Of a stretch of DNA of 64,000 nt, positions 57,275 to 64,000 are shown piece after piece (within the stretch, counting starts at the first letter, position 1; each line of letters starts with the position of its first letter). The DNA comes from SKLM01 sp964575455. GTDB lineage: Bacteria; Chloroflexota; Anaerolineae; B4-G1. Where the stretch lies: contig CAZNRX010000002.1 in NCBI GenBank assembly GCA_964575455.1, positions 62,001-126,000 on the forward strand, read 5' to 3'. The position numbers and the translations under genes were made by a program. The notes below the pieces were generated by a model, which saw only the letters and a program-made list of their open reading frames with translations, had not been told where the DNA came from and did not search any database.

Positions 57275-58066
57275 CTATGAAAAGAAGCTCATCTGTTTGC
57301 CGGTCACGCCTTTGTATGGTTCCATGCTGCTCGCAATGCCATACTGCTCGCACAGCCGGTCGAACAGCTCCGTCAGTCGCTTTGCGTGCGGTGATGCACA
57401 GGTATATCGGTCTCCAAATGCCCGTTCGTACCTCTCCCTCAGGCCTGGGAACAGCGCGTCCAGCTTGCGATAGTAGTACGATCTCTGCCGATCGCGCAGG
57501 CTCATGCCGAACCATGGGAGGATGTACGAGGCCCCGTGCGCGTAGGCCTGCTCCACGATGCGGCGCACGTTATCCTCGGTGTCCTCGATGAAGGGCAGGA
57601 TGGGCATCATGGTGACGTCTGTGTGAATGCCGCGGTCGGCCAGAGCCTTCATGGCGCGAAAACGTTCCGAGACAAGCGATGCGCCTGGCTCCAGCCTCCT
57701 GCCCAGCTCGTCGTCGGCGGTGGTGACGGTGAAGCTGACCGCTGCGTAGACCTGGTTGATGCGGCAGAGGGTGTCGAGGTCCCTCAGCACGAGGTCGCTC
57801 TTGGTCATCACGTGGACGGGAAAACGGAATTGGGCGATGACGTCGAGCGCCCGCCCGGTTAGGTTGACCTCCGCCTCCAAGGGCATGTAGGGATCGTTCA
57901 TCGAGCCCGTGCCGATGGTGCCCTTGACCCGCTTGCTGGCCAGCTCCTTTCGCAGCAGCTCGATGGCGTTCGCCTTGACCAGGATCTCGCCATCGAAGTC
58001 CTCGATCTGGTAGCATGCGCTTCGAGAGTCGCAGTAGATACAGCAGTAGGCGATGATTCTATCCAT
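57275..58066 (-). pseudogene. Radical SAM protein (SplB-related) lacking its N-terminus
   Basis: 264 residues. The end of the radical SAM cluster motif (CIYCDSRSACYQIEDFDGEILVK) starts only 9 residues from the start. Relatives carry about 30 more residues before it, including RGCxHGCIYCDSRS; here the reading is MDRIIAYCCIYCDSR. The second and third cluster cysteines remain, but the first one of CxxxCxxC is not at the right spacing. Downstream, GTIGTGSMNDPYMPLE, VHVMTKSDLVLRDLDTL, VSFTVTTADDELGRRLEPGA and HTDVTMMPILPFIEDTEDNV are all intact. It is probably inactive unless C9 can replace the lost ligand. ATG 58066 has AGGGAG upstream. Confidence 0.75.
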
Positions 58067-58126
58067 CAAGGCTCTCCCTTGCTCTTTAAGCGCTACGCCG
58101 CCCGGATTTGGTGACCTTCCCGAAAG

Positions 58127-58531
58127 CTAGAAAGTATCGTGCCTGGAAGCTTTCGGGTAGGTTCTTGATTGCGCGATCCGCTTGAGGCGCTCGACGGCCT
58201 CCTTGTGGCGGGGCGACTCGTCGGCAAACGCCTCGATCTTCTCGCAGACGAAGTCACTGCACTGAGCGCAGTGCTTCAGTCCCTTCTCGTCGACGCAGCA
58301 GATCAGCAGTGGGCACTCGGGCGACCAGTGGAGCGAGCGGTCCTCTCGGCATCCCTTGCAGGTCATCTCGCGCTCTATGATCTCCGCGACCCCCTCATCC
58401 TCCTCCAACCACGCCATCTCGTGGAACCAGGCCAAGACGCGCTGAGTGGCGTCTGGATCCGAGGGTACCAGGCGGATGTCGCAGCTTCCGCAGTCGAGGC
58501 CGCAGACGGCCATCATCTGTATCTCGTTCAT
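58127..58531 (-). CDS. DUF3795 cysteine-rich protein
   Basis: 134 residues from ATG 58531, behind GAGGAGG. Cys pattern MMAVCGLDCGSCDIRLVPSD, then MTCKGCREDRSLHWSPECPLLICCVDEKGLKHCAQCSDFVCEKI matches DUF3795, small proteins thought to bind metal. At least ten cysteines are grouped in pairs. It lies between a radical SAM gene and a transglutaminase-like gene. A broken radical SAM enzyme beside an intact metal-binding protein is consistent with decay of a small redox module. Confidence 0.88.
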   Translation of the reverse strand: MNEIQMMAVCGLDCGSCDIRLVPSDPDATQRVLAWFHEMAWLEEDEGVAEIIEREMTCKGCREDRSLHWSPECPLLICCVDEKGLKHCAQCSDFVCEKIEAFADESPRHKEAVERLKRIAQSRTYPKASRHDTF

Positions 58532-58631
58532 CTTTACCTCCTCACTGGTTGCGATCTGGCGCACTGTGTGATCCCCCCTCACGCAATGGAGCTGTAGAGC
58601 CAGACACCTGGAAGCGGACCAGGTCCTGGGC

Positions 58632-58679
58632 GGCTGGCTCTTCGAGCTTGGCGCTCCGAGTCGCACTACGAACGGAAGT
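58632..58679 (-). repeat. Family F repeat, copy 2
   Basis: CCGAGTCGCACTACGAACGG with upstream TTCGAGC; see 10263-10307. It lies in the 187-bp gap before DUF3795, in which no other signal is seen. Confidence 0.5.
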
Positions 58680-58718
58680 CGCCGGCCGATCACGGTGAAT
58701 GCTGAGGCGTTCTGTCCA

Positions 58719-59651
58719 TCAACCGGGTATCTCGCCTTCCCCGGCGAGGTCTACCTCGATGGGCTCTGTGTCTCTGTAGCTGATGATGACGGGCGGCACG
58801 CGCAGTTGCCGGTTGTCCTCATAGATGTCACGCAACTCGGCGAATGACTCGTTCCCGGCCTGGGTGAGGGCGGCGACGCGGTCCAGGAGGGCGGCGTCGT
58901 CCGGTGAAGGATCCTCGTTCAGGTCCGCGTGGCCCAGCCCCCAGCAATCCCAGCAGAGCAACTCCATCTTGTTCATCGCCGCCAGGTCGCGCACCAGCTG
59001 GCTCTGAATGTACCATAGGCCGTGCATCGAGTCCGGGCCCAGGCCGAAGTCGTCGGGATCGGCCTGGCCGGAACGGCACAGCTGCCAGGCTCTGCCCGCC
59101 ACCAGGAACTGATCCCGTGGCACGTCGAGGGGATCGATCTCGATGTGGCAGAAGTCGCGCTCGTTCTCGTCCACCTCGGCGTCGACCAGCACCCAGCGCT
59201 CCTCGTCCGTGTCCCACACCTCGCATACCCAATGGTCGACGTTGAACCCCGGCGTCGACTCCGGACATCCGCCGAAGTAGCGGGCGAAGCCACACCGCGC
59301 GCGGGCGGGAACGCCCTGGTGACGCAGCATGGCGCACAACATCGTGGCGAAGTCCCGGCAGACGATCAACAGACGGTTCTCCGGCGAACGGGCAAATGTC
59401 AGGGGGCCCTCTTCCAGCTCTGCGATGCGGGCCAGCAGGTGGCTCACGTAGCGGAGGTCAGCCTCCTCCGCGTGATCGTCCGTCATCTCGAGGCCGTAGA
59501 AGCCCACGAAACTGCGATGGATCATCAGCCCCTGGACGACCTCGCACAGCGCCGGGACGCTGGTGGGAAGGTCGTCGAAGAGCGCGGCGTACTCCCCGGG
59601 GGCCGTGATCGGACCCTGATCGGCGTAGTACTCAGCGATGATTCTGTTCAT
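58719..59651 (-). CDS. Transglutaminase-like superfamily protein
   Basis: 310 residues from ATG 59651, behind AGGAGAG. The catalytic Cys is in VCRDFATMLCAMLRHQGVPARARCGFARYF (C in xCRDFA), His in NVDHWVCEVWD, and Asp in WVLVDAEVD, the order of the transglutaminase core. PARARCGFA is typical of this fold. No signal peptide is seen, so it acts in the cytoplasm as a hydrolase or amidase-like enzyme on unknown substrates. The remainder (AGRAWQLCRSGQADPDDFGL, MELLCWDCWGLGHADL) is conserved in character but unassigned. Confidence 0.85.
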   Translation of the reverse strand: MNRIIAEYYADQGPITAPGEYAALFDDLPTSVPALCEVVQGLMIHRSFVGFYGLEMTDDHAEEADLRYVSHLLARIAELEEGPLTFARSPENRLLIVCRDFATMLCAMLRHQGVPARARCGFARYFGGCPESTPGFNVDHWVCEVWDTDEERWVLVDAEVDENERDFCHIEIDPLDVPRDQFLVAGRAWQLCRSGQADPDDFGLGPDSMHGLWYIQSQLVRDLAAMNKMELLCWDCWGLGHADLNEDPSPDDAALLDRVAALTQAGNESFAELRDIYEDNRQLRVPPVIISYRDTEPIEVDLAGEGEIPG

Positions 59652-59782
59652 CGGTTCTCTCCTCATTCTGAGTCGCTTCCCAGTCTGGCTCCATTGATCC
59701 CTCATAGGCCTTACCTTTGTGCAGGGTAGGGCACGACCGCTGGTCTTTTCGATCTTCTGCGAAAGCTCGCTAAGGCACAGCG

Positions 59783-59811
59783 TTGCGCGTGTCACCCTAT
59801 CGTGGTATACT
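59783..59811 (+). promoter_or_regulatory. Promoter of the MazE/PIN module
   Basis: TTGCGC (59783-59788), 17-bp spacer, TATACT (59806-59811). Confidence 0.6.
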
Positions 59812-59827
59812 GCGATGAAGCAGATAA

Positions 59828-59841
59828 TCAGCGTTAGCTGA
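59828..59841 (+). promoter_or_regulatory. Possible autoregulatory operator of the MazE/PIN module
   Basis: TCAGC-GTTA-GCTGA, just downstream of the -10 box and before the RBS AAGGAGAG. The AbrB-fold antitoxin is the obvious candidate ligand. Confidence 0.4.
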
Positions 59842-59862
59842 CATGCAGAAGGAGAGAGCGGG

Positions 59863-60138
59863 ATGAACGATCCAGCCATTCAGGTGCGGAAGCGGGGCGT
59901 GGTCACGCTGCCGGCGGAGTTGCGAGAGAAGTACGACATACAGGAGGGCGATACATTCCGTCTGGTTGATCTGGACGGGGTGTTTGTGCTCACCCAGATG
60001 GTCAGCCTGGTGCCTGAGCTGGCGGAGGAGATTGAGCGTCTGCGCTTGGAGGCCGGCCTGACGACCGAAGAGCTACTCGCCGGGCTGCGAGAGCAGCGGG
60101 AACGCTACCACGCTGAGGCTTATGCCGACGAGGAGTAA
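59863..60138 (+). CDS. AbrB/SpoVT-fold antitoxin
   Basis: 91 residues. The swapped-hairpin DNA-binding part is at 6-45 (IQVRKRGVVTLPAELREKYDIQEGDTFRLVDLDGVFVLTQ), the MazE/VapB type. A C-terminal helical tail (ELAEEIERLRLEAGLTTEELLAGLREQRERY) should wrap the toxin. It binds its own promoter region together with the toxin. The toxin ORF overlaps its end by 17 bp. Confidence 0.9.
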   Translation: MNDPAIQVRKRGVVTLPAELREKYDIQEGDTFRLVDLDGVFVLTQMVSLVPELAEEIERLRLEAGLTTEELLAGLREQRERYHAEAYADEE

Positions 60139-60580
60139 GCCTCGTGTCTTCGTCGATGCCGACGTGATCTTCGCGGGATCGGCATCGCCCAGCGGGCACG
60201 GCGCCAGTTTGGTCACGCTGCGCATGGGCGAGATCACGCTGATTGACGCCGTGACGTCTCGCCAGGCGATCACCGAGGCGGAGCGGAACCTCGCCGCCAA
60301 GATCCCCGATGCTCTCACGACGTTTCGCCTCCTGGTGGAGCGGTCGCTTCGTGTGGTTCCGGACCCCTCGAGACGGGAGCTGGCAGCGTACGGCGACCTC
60401 GCTGATCCCAAGGACCTGCCCATCCTGGTGGCGGCCATTCGCGAGCGCTGCCAATGGCTCGTGACCTTCAACGTGGACGATTTCGCGCCGGGACATCCGG
60501 ACGTGACGGTGCTTCGGCCAGGGGCCTTCATCCAGCGGGTACGGGCTATCCTGATACACATAGATTTGACCAGGGAGTAG
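60122..60580 (+). CDS. PIN-domain toxin (VapC-like)
   Basis: 152 residues. PIN acidic residues: VFVDADVIFAG near the N-terminus, AITEAERNL in the middle, DPKDLPILVAAI, and TFNVDDFAP near the end. Such enzymes cleave RNA with Mg2+; the preceding AbrB-fold gene is the antidote. Length and order match a type II toxin-antitoxin pair. Translation is coupled by the 17-bp overlap. No sign of truncation. Confidence 0.9.
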   Translation: MPTRSKPRVFVDADVIFAGSASPSGHGASLVTLRMGEITLIDAVTSRQAITEAERNLAAKIPDALTTFRLLVERSLRVVPDPSRRELAAYGDLADPKDLPILVAAIRERCQWLVTFNVDDFAPGHPDVTVLRPGAFIQRVRAILIHIDLTRE

Positions 60581-60626
60581 CTTCACAGTTGCAGACCTGT
60601 CCGGTAGCTAGAGGAGGAGCCAGTCC

Positions 60627-61217
60627 ATGCTGGGTCTGGTCGTTCTCTCAGTGAGCGCTGCGCTGATTGCCGGCATCGGCGTCAAGCTGATCCTCGATCG
60701 GTTGCCCCGTCCGCTGCAGATCACGTGGACTGAGCTGGCCATTGGCATGGCAGTCATCAGCATCATTGTGGCCCCGTTGGCAAGCTGGGTGGGGTGGTCG
60801 ACCGCCATCAACAATGCGCTTTCGTTCAAGGAGTACTGGAACGGCTGGGAGCTGGAGGCCGTCGAGGAGATCGTGCCCTGCGAGGTCAACGGCCGGTGTC
60901 GATACGCGTACGAATGCAACTGCCGCGAGGTCTGTGCTTCGCCGCAGGGTGACGATAACTGCCTCAGATGGGAGGAGGAATGTGACGACTGTCCCTACTT
61001 CACCTTCGAGCGGAACCTGTACGTCAGGACCACGGTCGGCGATCGTCCCATCGCGTGGCTGGCCCCTGAGGACTATGAGGCCGAGCAGACAACGTCGGAT
61101 CTTCCGTCTGGATTCGGATCTCGAGACCACGTTACGCCCCAATTCTGGCTGGACTGCCAGGCGCGGGTGGCACGCGGTCGTCCTGCAGGAAGTCTGTTGA
61201 AGTGCCGGTCACCTTGA
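60627..61217 (+). CDS. Hypothetical membrane protein with a Cys-rich domain, C-terminus set by a repeat
   Basis: 196 residues from ATG 60627 behind GAGGAGG. Two TM segments (LVVLSVSAALIAGIGVKLIL, ELAIGMAVISIIVAPLASWVGW) precede a Cys-rich region: CEVNGRCRYAYECNCREVC..CLRWEEECDDCPYF, a pattern of at least eight Cys. The last residues (GSLLKCRSP) are encoded by the family E repeat end (AAGTGCCGGTCACC), so the protein was probably longer before that sequence arrived. I recognise no family. Confidence 0.65.
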   Translation: MLGLVVLSVSAALIAGIGVKLILDRLPRPLQITWTELAIGMAVISIIVAPLASWVGWSTAINNALSFKEYWNGWELEAVEEIVPCEVNGRCRYAYECNCREVCASPQGDDNCLRWEEECDDCPYFTFERNLYVRTTVGDRPIAWLAPEDYEAEQTTSDLPSGFGSRDHVTPQFWLDCQARVARGRPAGSLLKCRSP

Positions 61218-61235
61218 GCGCGAGAATGATAAGGC
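61200..61235 (+). repeat. Family E repeat end at the 3' end of the hypothetical membrane gene
   Basis: AAGTGCCGGTCACCTT followed by GAGCGCGAGAATGATAA. The complement matches 52617-52648, and GCGAGAATGATAAAGCC also occurs at 6966-6984. Confidence 0.65.
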
Positions 61236-61257
61236 CGTGCCGCCGAACCGGTCTGGG

Positions 61258-61293
61258 TTGACGGCGACCTCAGATGGTGTACAATGCCTGAGG
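61258..61293 (+). promoter_or_regulatory. Promoter with overlapping inverted repeat for the DUF433 gene
   Basis: TTGACG (61258-61263), 16-bp spacer, TACAAT (61280-61285). Arms CCTCAG (61268-61273) and CTGAGG (61288-61293) flank the -10 box, as expected for antitoxin self-control. Confidence 0.6.
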
Positions 61294-61309
61294 AACAGAA
61301 GGGGCAACC

Positions 61310-61549
61310 ATGAATTGGCAAGACAGAATTGTGATTGATGAAGGAATCCTGGCTGGCAAGCCGACGGTGAAGGGTACGCGTCTAGCCGTGGAGTTCGTCA
61401 TCGACCTCCTGGCTCAGGGATGGACAGAGGCGGAGATTATGCGCAACTACCCAGGTTTGACCCGAGAGGATATCCGCGCTTGCCTCAGTTACGCCAGCCG
61501 AGTCTTGAAGGCTGAACGGGTCTACTCCCTTGCAGTGACCGAGGCATAG
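61310..61549 (+). CDS. DUF433 antitoxin-like protein
   Basis: 79 residues: RIVIDEGILAGKPTVKGTRLAVEFVIDLLAQGWTEAEIMRNYPGLTREDIRACLSYAS. This is the DUF433 helix-turn-helix fold (GKPxIxGTR is the hallmark), usually the antidote partner of a DUF5615 PIN-like toxin. GAAGGGG precedes ATG 61310. The toxin frame that follows is broken, so this is an orphan antitoxin. Confidence 0.9.
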   Translation: MNWQDRIVIDEGILAGKPTVKGTRLAVEFVIDLLAQGWTEAEIMRNYPGLTREDIRACLSYASRVLKAERVYSLAVTEA

Positions 61550-61553
61550 CGCG

Positions 61554-61649
61554 ATGCGCATCCTGGCGAATGAGAACTTCCCTCAGGATGCGGTCCGTGC
61601 TCTGCCGGATCGGCGACGTCTGTCTCTTCCTCTCGGGGCTCTTCCCTAG
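61554..61649 (+). pseudogene. Truncated DUF5615 PIN-like toxin
   Basis: Begins MRILANENFPQDAVRAL, the typical first strand and helix of DUF5615 toxins, 4 bp after the antitoxin stop. After 17 residues homology ends and the frame stops at TAG 61647. The rest of the toxin is missing. Confidence 0.8.
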
Positions 61650-61885
61650 CGCCATTGAGGCCGAGTATCGGTACCCCCTGAGCGGCGACCTGCGGCCCCG
61701 CGCCCGGGCTTGCACCGTCGCCAGCCGAGATGACTACGAGGCCCACGGACGGGCCTTCTACCGGCTGGCTGCGGAGCACGAGATGGCGCAATGGCGTCCT
61801 CGAGACCCTGTCGGAGCGCTTCACCCTGGTCGAGAAGGCGCTTCACGTCGTGGGCGACCGGTATCTAGGGTTGATCAAGCCTTAG
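61603..61885 (+). pseudogene. Remnant of a second gene, fused to the toxin fragment and frameshifted
   Basis: One frame reads RIGDVCLFLSGLFPSAIEAE, then RPRARACTVASRDDYEAHGRAFYRLAAEHE. The continuation lies in another frame from about 61795: GVLETLSERFTLVEKALHVV, then GDRYLGLIKP and TAG at 61883. The two halves fit as one protein with a one-base slip. The family is not one I can name. The N-terminus is gone, replaced by the toxin fragment, so one deletion probably joined the two genes. Confidence 0.65.
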
Positions 61886-61938
61886 CTGTTTGAGCTGTGA
61901 AAGATCGTTATCTACGTTGTTGAGATTGGAGGGGATAT

Positions 61939-63054
61939 ATGAGAGACGTCAGACTGCCCTATGCTGAGCATGGAACGTCGCGCTACATGTGCGTCGCAGT
62001 GGAGTTGATCGATGAGCTCCAGCGGGCCTACTTCGCCGGGCGCGATCTGGGCAGCTCTGTCAGGTCCTTCAACGAGACGGAGGCTGCCGTCATCGTCGCC
62101 GAGTCGCTGGAGGCGGATCGGCTCGTCAACATGCCGCCGGAGAAGCTTTATGATGGCTCGTTCGAGCCTCTGTTCGGCCCGGTGAGCGACTGGCCTCGCG
62201 CTGTGATGGTGGAGCTCTTTTTCGCCATGGCGGACATGGCCAAGAGCCTGGGAGATCGTAACAAGCACCGCGACTCCTGGGCGATGGCCTGGGCCGCGCT
62301 GGAGGAGAGCTTGAACTCGCCTTTTGCCAGCCCGTTGCTCTGGTACGAGGAAATGTTCTTCGACGTGGGTGAGCAACTGCGGACCAGAGGGGATCCCGAT
62401 GCGGTCGATTTCTTCAAGCGATCGTTGGCGCACGACCTGCGTTTTGCCGATGGCTTAAACGCCGTTACTATACTGATGGAGGTAGCGGAGACCTACCTGT
62501 GGGTGGGAGATGCGGACACGGGGTTGGAGATTCTGGCCGATCTGCTGCGCCACGATCCTTCCAACATCTGGATCTACAATCTGATGACCTTCACCCTGGG
62601 TCGCTTCGGCCTGACGGAAACTAGCGCAGAAGCCGCCCGGCGCGGCCTGGAGCTGGTCGAAGCGACGGGCGACCCGGAGAACCTGCGCGGTCAGTTGCGC
62701 GACGGGCTGGATGATCTGGAGCAGGGCGAGCGACGCAGACAGAAACCCGAGGTGGACCCGCAGGTGCTGGCCGACCTGCGCGACGCGCTCGCACTCGACT
62801 TCGATGCCGGGGAGCATCGCTCCGTCAACGCTTTGAGTCATGAGCTGGTGCCGGACCTGGATCAGATGCCCGTCATGCGCCCGGCAGAGAAGCCTGATCT
62901 ACCGCCACCCGAGCAGCTGGCGGAGCGTCTGGGGATGACGTCGGCCCGCAGGGCCAGGCGGGGTCGCAATCCGGGCCGCAACGATCCCTGTTGGTGCGGG
63001 AGCGGCAAGAAGTACAAGCACTGCCATTTGAGGATCGATCGGAGAAGGAGGTAG
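61939..63054 (+). CDS. SEC-C motif protein with helical-repeat body
   Basis: 371 residues from ATG 61939 behind GGAGGGG. The final 25 residues hold the SEC-C zinc motif GRNDPCWCGSGKKYKHCH, as at the end of SecA. The body is helical, with TPR-like stretches (AVTILMEVAETYLWVGDADTGLEILADLLRHDPSNIWIYNLM, ETSAEAARRGLELVEATGDPENL). SEC-C often acts as a protein- or nucleic acid-docking tag. No catalytic domain is recognisable. The upstream decayed toxin region supplies no obvious promoter. Confidence 0.85.
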   Translation: MRDVRLPYAEHGTSRYMCVAVELIDELQRAYFAGRDLGSSVRSFNETEAAVIVAESLEADRLVNMPPEKLYDGSFEPLFGPVSDWPRAVMVELFFAMADMAKSLGDRNKHRDSWAMAWAALEESLNSPFASPLLWYEEMFFDVGEQLRTRGDPDAVDFFKRSLAHDLRFADGLNAVTILMEVAETYLWVGDADTGLEILADLLRHDPSNIWIYNLMTFTLGRFGLTETSAEAARRGLELVEATGDPENLRGQLRDGLDDLEQGERRRQKPEVDPQVLADLRDALALDFDAGEHRSVNALSHELVPDLDQMPVMRPAEKPDLPPPEQLAERLGMTSARRARRGRNPGRNDPCWCGSGKKYKHCHLRIDRRRR

Positions 63055-63069
63055 CGACGGCGGGGAGCG

Positions 63070-64000
63070 TCACTCAGAGGAGCTGTACTTCGCTGCGACG
63101 GTGCGAGCATGCTCGCTCATCCGGCGCCGCAGATCCTCCGGCTCCAGCACCTCGACCCCGGGACCGTACCACAGCACCACCCGGGCGGCCCAGCCCAGGT
63201 CGGTGGCCCCGAAGGTGACGACCAGCGACCCATCAGGTTCCTCCTCCATCGTGTCCCACGTCCGATCCTCGTCCCGCGCCTCCGGCGCAGCCTGGGGCGA
63301 TAACCACATCCGTACCTGAAACTGCGGGGGGAACCACGACTCCTGAGCCAGGTAGCGGTGGACGTCGAAGTCATCCGGCATGCGATAAGTCTCGCGCCCC
63401 ACGCTCAGCTCCTGGATGCGGTCGACGCGGAAGACGCGCACAGCGTTGCGCAGGCGGCAGTGGCCGATCACGTACCACCAGCCCTAGCGGTGGACCAGGG
63501 CGTAGGGGTCCACGTCGCGCTCCAGCGGCTCGGAGCGGCTGCGGCTCTGGTAGACCATGGTCATGCGGCGTCGTTCCCGGGCCGCGCGGCGCAGCTTCTC
63601 CAGCAGCGGCGCCAGCGGAGCGTGGTCGGCACGGTGCATGCCGGTGGCCACCAGCGTGCGGCGGGCCCAGGCGACCTCTCGGCGCTGGTCCAGCTTGGCG
63701 GTCAGCCCCCGCGCAGCGTCCGCGTAGAGCGGACCCCAGATCTCCTCGACGAGGCTGGTGCCCAGGTAGACGGTGACCGCCTCCTGCGGGATGAAGACGA
63801 GGGGCGGCAGCTTGTAGCCCCGCACCAGCGAGAACCTGCCGTCGGGTCCGCGCTCGGAGTAGATGGGGATGCCCATCTCGTTGAGTTCGTTGATGTAGCG
63901 GTGGACGGTGCGCACGGAGACGCCGAGTTGATCGGCCAGCTCGGCCGCCTTCTGCTTCGGCTTGCGCTGCAGAAGCATGATGAGCGTGATCAGGCGGGTG
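63070..64000 (-). pseudogene. WYL-domain transcriptional regulator (DeoR/YafY type) interrupted by one stop codon
   Basis: The gene enters from beyond 64000. HTH: RLITLIMLLQRKPKQKAAELADQLGVSVRTVHRYINELNEMGIPIYSERGPDGRFSLVRGY, then PLVFIPQEAVTVYLGTSLVEE. The WYL domain begins MTMVYQSRSRSEPLERDVDPYALVHR and is cut by TAG at 63484-63486. The same frame resumes as GWWYVIGHCRLRNAVRVFRVDRIQEL, exactly where family members read VHRxGxWYVxG, and runs to its C-terminal WCX-like part and stop at 63070. So a single nonsense change, perhaps at a Trp or Gln codon, splits an otherwise intact gene. A sequencing error is the alternative. Confidence 0.88.

Noticed and set aside
1..64000. tRNA or rRNA genes
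   Set aside because: No stretch with the T-loop GTTCGA core paired to an acceptor stem, and no rRNA signature, was found by eye; a covariance-model scan would be needed to exclude a tRNA fully.

Overview
This window looks like a chromosomal segment of a high-GC, Gram-variable bacterium, most likely a Chloroflexota member of the Anaerolineae type. The pointers are a secreted beta-helix lipoprotein ending in the YLPLVVR-type tail common on surface proteins of that phylum, a PIN-TRAM/cysS/rlmB cluster, CstA, paired FemX-like enzymes, and many short dispersed repeats that sit inside reading frames. The phylum call is inference; there is no rRNA gene to confirm it. I saw no tRNA, rRNA, CRISPR array or transposase.

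Layout. 1-5.3 kb (minus strand): response-regulator fragments, a PLP trans-sulfuration enzyme, two FemX-like peptidoglycan aminoacyltransferases and a methyltransferase. 5.3-15.2 kb (plus): sugar epimerase, 3-methyladenine glycosylase, minC-minD-minE-rodA, glnS, gltX and rpoN (sigma-54). 15.3-32.4 kb: a beta-helix lipoprotein, an NtrC-type sigma-54 activator with its own sigma-70 promoter, then a near-consensus sigma-54 promoter that opens a colinear 14-kb gene set: a 1120-residue sensor kinase, a two-TM protein, a 1923-residue TPR protein, a caspase-fold (clan CD) protease, MraZ, FtsZ and a small protein homologous to the C-terminal end of the protease. 32.4-39.5 kb: an OmpR-type regulator, CstA with two paralogous small proteins and two tandem ArsA/Get3-like ATPases, and a TPR membrane protein. 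39.6-47.9 kb: LysM/YkuD transpeptidase, a candidate attenuator leader before PIN-TRAM-cysS-rlmB, a flippase-like protein, an FAD oxidoreductase and an LCP protein. 47.9-56.4 kb: a heterodimeric ABC exporter, an alpha-toroid protein, a bifunctional fucokinase/guanylyltransferase and an MFS remnant. 56.4-64 kb: accessory genes, including a radical SAM gene with a missing N-terminus, DUF3795, transglutaminase, a MazE/PIN toxin-antitoxin pair, a DUF433 antitoxin next to a decayed toxin, a SEC-C protein and a WYL regulator broken by one stop codon.

How the pieces work together. The most striking unit is 13.7-32.4 kb. Sigma-54, its activator, a 21-bp palindrome that could be the enhancer site, the sigma-54 promoter and the sensor kinase are all linked. 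The kinase is co-directional with a protease/TPR pair and with mraZ-ftsZ. This suggests a signal-triggered, self-reinforcing switch joining regulated proteolysis to cell-division control; the arrangement is visible, the function is inferred.

A second theme is repeat invasion. At least four families of short, mostly palindromic repeats (CACGAAGG-type; 18-bp GGAGT..ACTCC; GGTGC..GCACC hairpins with covarying arms; AAGTGCCGGTCACCT) recur across the window. Several copies lie in frame inside essential genes (minC, minD, gltX, mraZ, ftsZ), where they encode charged or Ser/Thr/His-rich linkers.
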